Positions 62,680 to 64,000 of a stretch of DNA of 64,000 nt are shown here, one piece after another. How positions within the stretch are numbered: the first letter of the stretch is position 1; each line of letters starts with the position of its first letter. The stretch lies in NCBI GenBank assembly GCA_012839805.1, contig DUMU01000045.1, positions 1 to 64,000 on the forward strand, read 5' to 3'. This DNA comes from Bacillota bacterium (GTDB lineage: Bacteria; Bacillota; Limnochordia; Limnochordales; DUMU01). Made by a program: the position numbers and the translations under genes. The notes under the pieces were generated by a model that worked only from the letters and a program-made list of their open reading frames with translations, had not been told where the DNA came from and searched no databases.

Positions 62680-62799
62680 GTCCAGCGTTCAAAGGGCAAC
62701 TGTTATCCATGCGGCTGCTACTGTGCACGCTTGGATCACAATGGATTTCTCTTGCGTTGCGGTACAGGGCTAGTACTTAGCGCCGAGGCGACGGATCGG

Positions 62800-63387
62800 T
62801 TACAGGGAGGTGTCATGGACTGTTGCCAAGACCCACCAAAACGCGGCCACTTCGCGCAAGAGCCCTGCTGTCTCTGCGGTCCAGTATTCGGGGGCGTAAG
62901 TCCCGGAGAAGGTGGCGTCTAACCCGAACCTCGCCGCCAGTATCGCCACGCGGGCCAGGTGGAACCGATTGGACACTATGACCGCGCTCTGCAGGCCGTG
63001 CTCCTGCATCTTTTCCAGCGAATACCTCAAGTTAGTGGCGGTGGAGGTCGACCGGTCCTCGATGACGATGTCCGCCGGCGGCACTCCGTTGCGAAGCAGG
63101 AATCTCTGCATGGCTTCCGCTTCGGTTATGGTCTCACCAGGTCCCTGGCCACCGGATACGATGATCTTTGCACCATAGCCTTCCCGATAGAGCTGCAGTC
63201 CCCGTTCGAGCCGGTCACGTAAGAAAGGGCTGGGAAAGGAGCCATACAATCCGCAGCCGAGTATGAGGATACAATCGGACGGTTTGGGCTGCGCGACAGC
63301 TCCGAAGTGGTAAATCCAGGCCGCCGTGCCGACGACCAGGACACTGCCAACAACCCCAAGAGTAACCGCTACCCGGGCCCATCTCAT
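62800..63387 (-). CDS. YdcF/SanA-like DUF218 membrane-anchored protein
   Basis: Protein of the DUF218 family, some members of which affect cell-wall integrity; the function is not settled. An N-terminal helix (VAVTLGVVGSVLVVGTAAWIY) anchors it outside the membrane. The DUF218 core includes CILILGCGLYGS, IIVSGGQGPGETITEAEAM, IVIEDRSTSTATNLRYS and VIVSNRFHLARVAILA, with conserved Asp/Arg/Ser/Glu/His residues. ATG 63387 or the GTG just before it may start it; GAGGTGG lies upstream. Confidence 0.88.
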   Translation of the reverse strand: MRWARVAVTLGVVGSVLVVGTAAWIYHFGAVAQPKPSDCILILGCGLYGSFPSPFLRDRLERGLQLYREGYGAKIIVSGGQGPGETITEAEAMQRFLLRNGVPPADIVIEDRSTSTATNLRYSLEKMQEHGLQSAVIVSNRFHLARVAILAARFGLDATFSGTYAPEYWTAETAGLLREVAAFWWVLATVHDTSL

Positions 63388-63428
63388 CACTGCTATCCAC
63401 CTCGTCCGTGCTTAGAGCAATCCGCCGT

Positions 63429-63551
63429 ATGGTCATTGCTGTAGGGGACTACGTTACCGGCAAGCGCCGGCTAAAGCTGCAGCTATACGAGTCGCACCGC
63501 AAGATAATTGACGCTATAGAGCGAGCACTAGCCGAACTCGCCGCGGCTTAG
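63429..63551 (+). CDS. Small basic helical protein of unknown function
   Basis: A 40-residue frame: VIAVGDYVTGKRRLKLQLY followed by SHRKIIDAIERALAELAAA. It is strongly amphipathic and basic. There is no good ribosome site; GTG at 63408 in the same frame is another possible start. It precedes another small frame by 37 nt and may be co-transcribed. Confidence that it is a gene is modest. Confidence 0.35.
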   Translation: MVIAVGDYVTGKRRLKLQLYESHRKIIDAIERALAELAAA

Positions 63552-63588
63552 GCGGGATGGCAAATAATGGCGCGCAACAAGGATCAAG

Positions 63589-63807
63589 ATGACAGCGGCG
63601 GAGGCGCTCAAGCACCTCTCTCGGATCAGGTCAGCCCATATCGAGATCAAGGGAGCGACGTATCGCCTGCGCTCCGAGGCGTCGCCGGAGGCGGTCACCA
63701 TCTTCCAGGCCCTGGGATACCGCATTCCACCACGCCTCGAACCCTTGGCGAAGGACGACCGTGATGCCAAAACGGGGGCTTCGCGCGCCCAAAACGCCCT
63801 TACATAG
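63589..63807 (+). CDS. Small protein of unknown function beside the RHS remnant
   Basis: A 72-residue frame with AAGGA 5 nt before its ATG. The first 50 residues look like a small helix-strand domain (AEALKHLSRIRSAHIEIKG, YRLRSEASPEAVTIFQALG), the rest is a polar tail. I do not recognise the family. It sits at the point where the minus-strand RHS sequence breaks off, so it may belong to a mobile insertion. Confidence 0.45.
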   Translation: MTAAEALKHLSRIRSAHIEIKGATYRLRSEASPEAVTIFQALGYRIPPRLEPLAKDDRDAKTGASRAQNALT

Positions 63808-63836
63808 CCACTTCTTTGCATTACAGGTGTCAAAGT

Positions 63837-64000
63837 GCTGCCCGGCTGGAACGTCGTCTCGATCCCGTTCACCGAGCGCATGCCGATCAGGAAGCCGTTG
63901 GCGTCGTAACGGAAGCCCGCATTGTCCGTCCAAGCCCCTGCCACCGGGCCTTCGGAAAAGCCCGGAATCCGGACGAGCCGGTTGCGTTCGTTGTATCCAA
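63837..64000 (-). pseudogene. RHS/YD-repeat remnant, cut by the window end and truncated at its 3' side
   Basis: Minus-strand sequence reads YNERNRLVRIPGFSEGP and then WTDNAGFRYDANGFLIG, MRSVNGIETTFQPGS: typical RHS repeat. Similarity stops near 63837, where the frame runs into unrelated sequence and small plus-strand genes. The 5' part of the gene lies beyond the window. It is probably a broken RHS gene; no toxin tip is seen. Confidence 0.65.

Noticed and set aside
62815-62922. Cys-rich 35-residue frame with GGGAGG upstream, opposite the ydcF-like gene
   Set aside because: Good ribosome-like site but it lies wholly antisense to a conserved gene end and resembles no known family.

Overview
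The window reads as chromosomal DNA of a GC-rich, Gram-positive, anaerobic bacterium, most likely a Clostridia-like member of the Firmicutes. Support comes from the [FeFe]-hydrogenase maturation genes (hydE, hydG, hydF with a TM1266-type gene), a PyrR-controlled pyrimidine cluster with a Bacillus-type attenuator, strong GGAGG ribosome binding sites, many GTG/TTG starts, clean sigma-A promoters with 17-nt spacers, and the YhaO/YhaN repair pair. The genus cannot be named from the sequence. A striking shared trait is that most conserved enzymes carry a 15-40 residue Ala/Gly/Pro/Ser-rich insert or extension.

Region 1-4.1 kb is an accessory, decaying toxin island. It holds a 5'-truncated RHS protein with a phospholipase-C-like tip and a small membrane immunity candidate, then a displaced (orphan) second RHS tip with a LysM segment and a JAB/JAMM-like toxin domain and its own membrane-anchored immunity candidate. 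An internally deleted IS66 element and the tail of a MazF toxin follow. RHS coding sequence also appears at the very end of the window on the opposite strand.

Region 4.4-9.6 kb (minus) is the hydrogenase maturation operon TM1266-hydE-hydG-hydF, with overlapping or closely spaced genes. A strong promoter lies about 330 bp upstream, followed by a ~185-nt structured leader that ends in an intrinsic terminator, which I could not assign to a known riboswitch. Next come a vapBC toxin-antitoxin pair with an operator inside its promoter, a thioredoxin-reductase-like flavoprotein without the CxxC/NADPH domain, a three-BON-domain protein with nth, and a solitary sugar-binding lipoprotein-like gene.

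Region 15-33 kb holds a drug-type ABC exporter, a GH78 alpha-L-rhamnosidase, an autoregulated TetR-SDR pair, a complete oligopeptide ABC importer (oppD-oppF-oppA-oppB-oppC), a secreted protein, coaX, a zinc alcohol dehydrogenase and the divergent ric/Rrf2 nitrosative-stress pair.

Region 33.8-40.3 kb is the pyrimidine cluster pyrR-[attenuator]-uraA-pyrB-pyrC-pyrF, followed by a Trp-rich leader peptide and a SHOCT protein. Region 40.3-49.2 kb has a solitary sugar-binding protein with a LacI/CcpA-type operator, yhaO-yhaN and an ADP-dependent sugar kinase. Region 49.4-54.8 kb (minus) is a glycan module: ROK regulator, sugar-binding protein and GH35 beta-galactosidase. The last part carries mscS, an unknown helical protein, a 76-bp inverted-repeat element, an ABC exporter with an added N-terminal domain and zinc ribbon paired with DUF1854, a YdcZ transporter, a catalytically degenerate M24 protein, a YdcF protein and two small unknown ORFs beside the RHS remnant.
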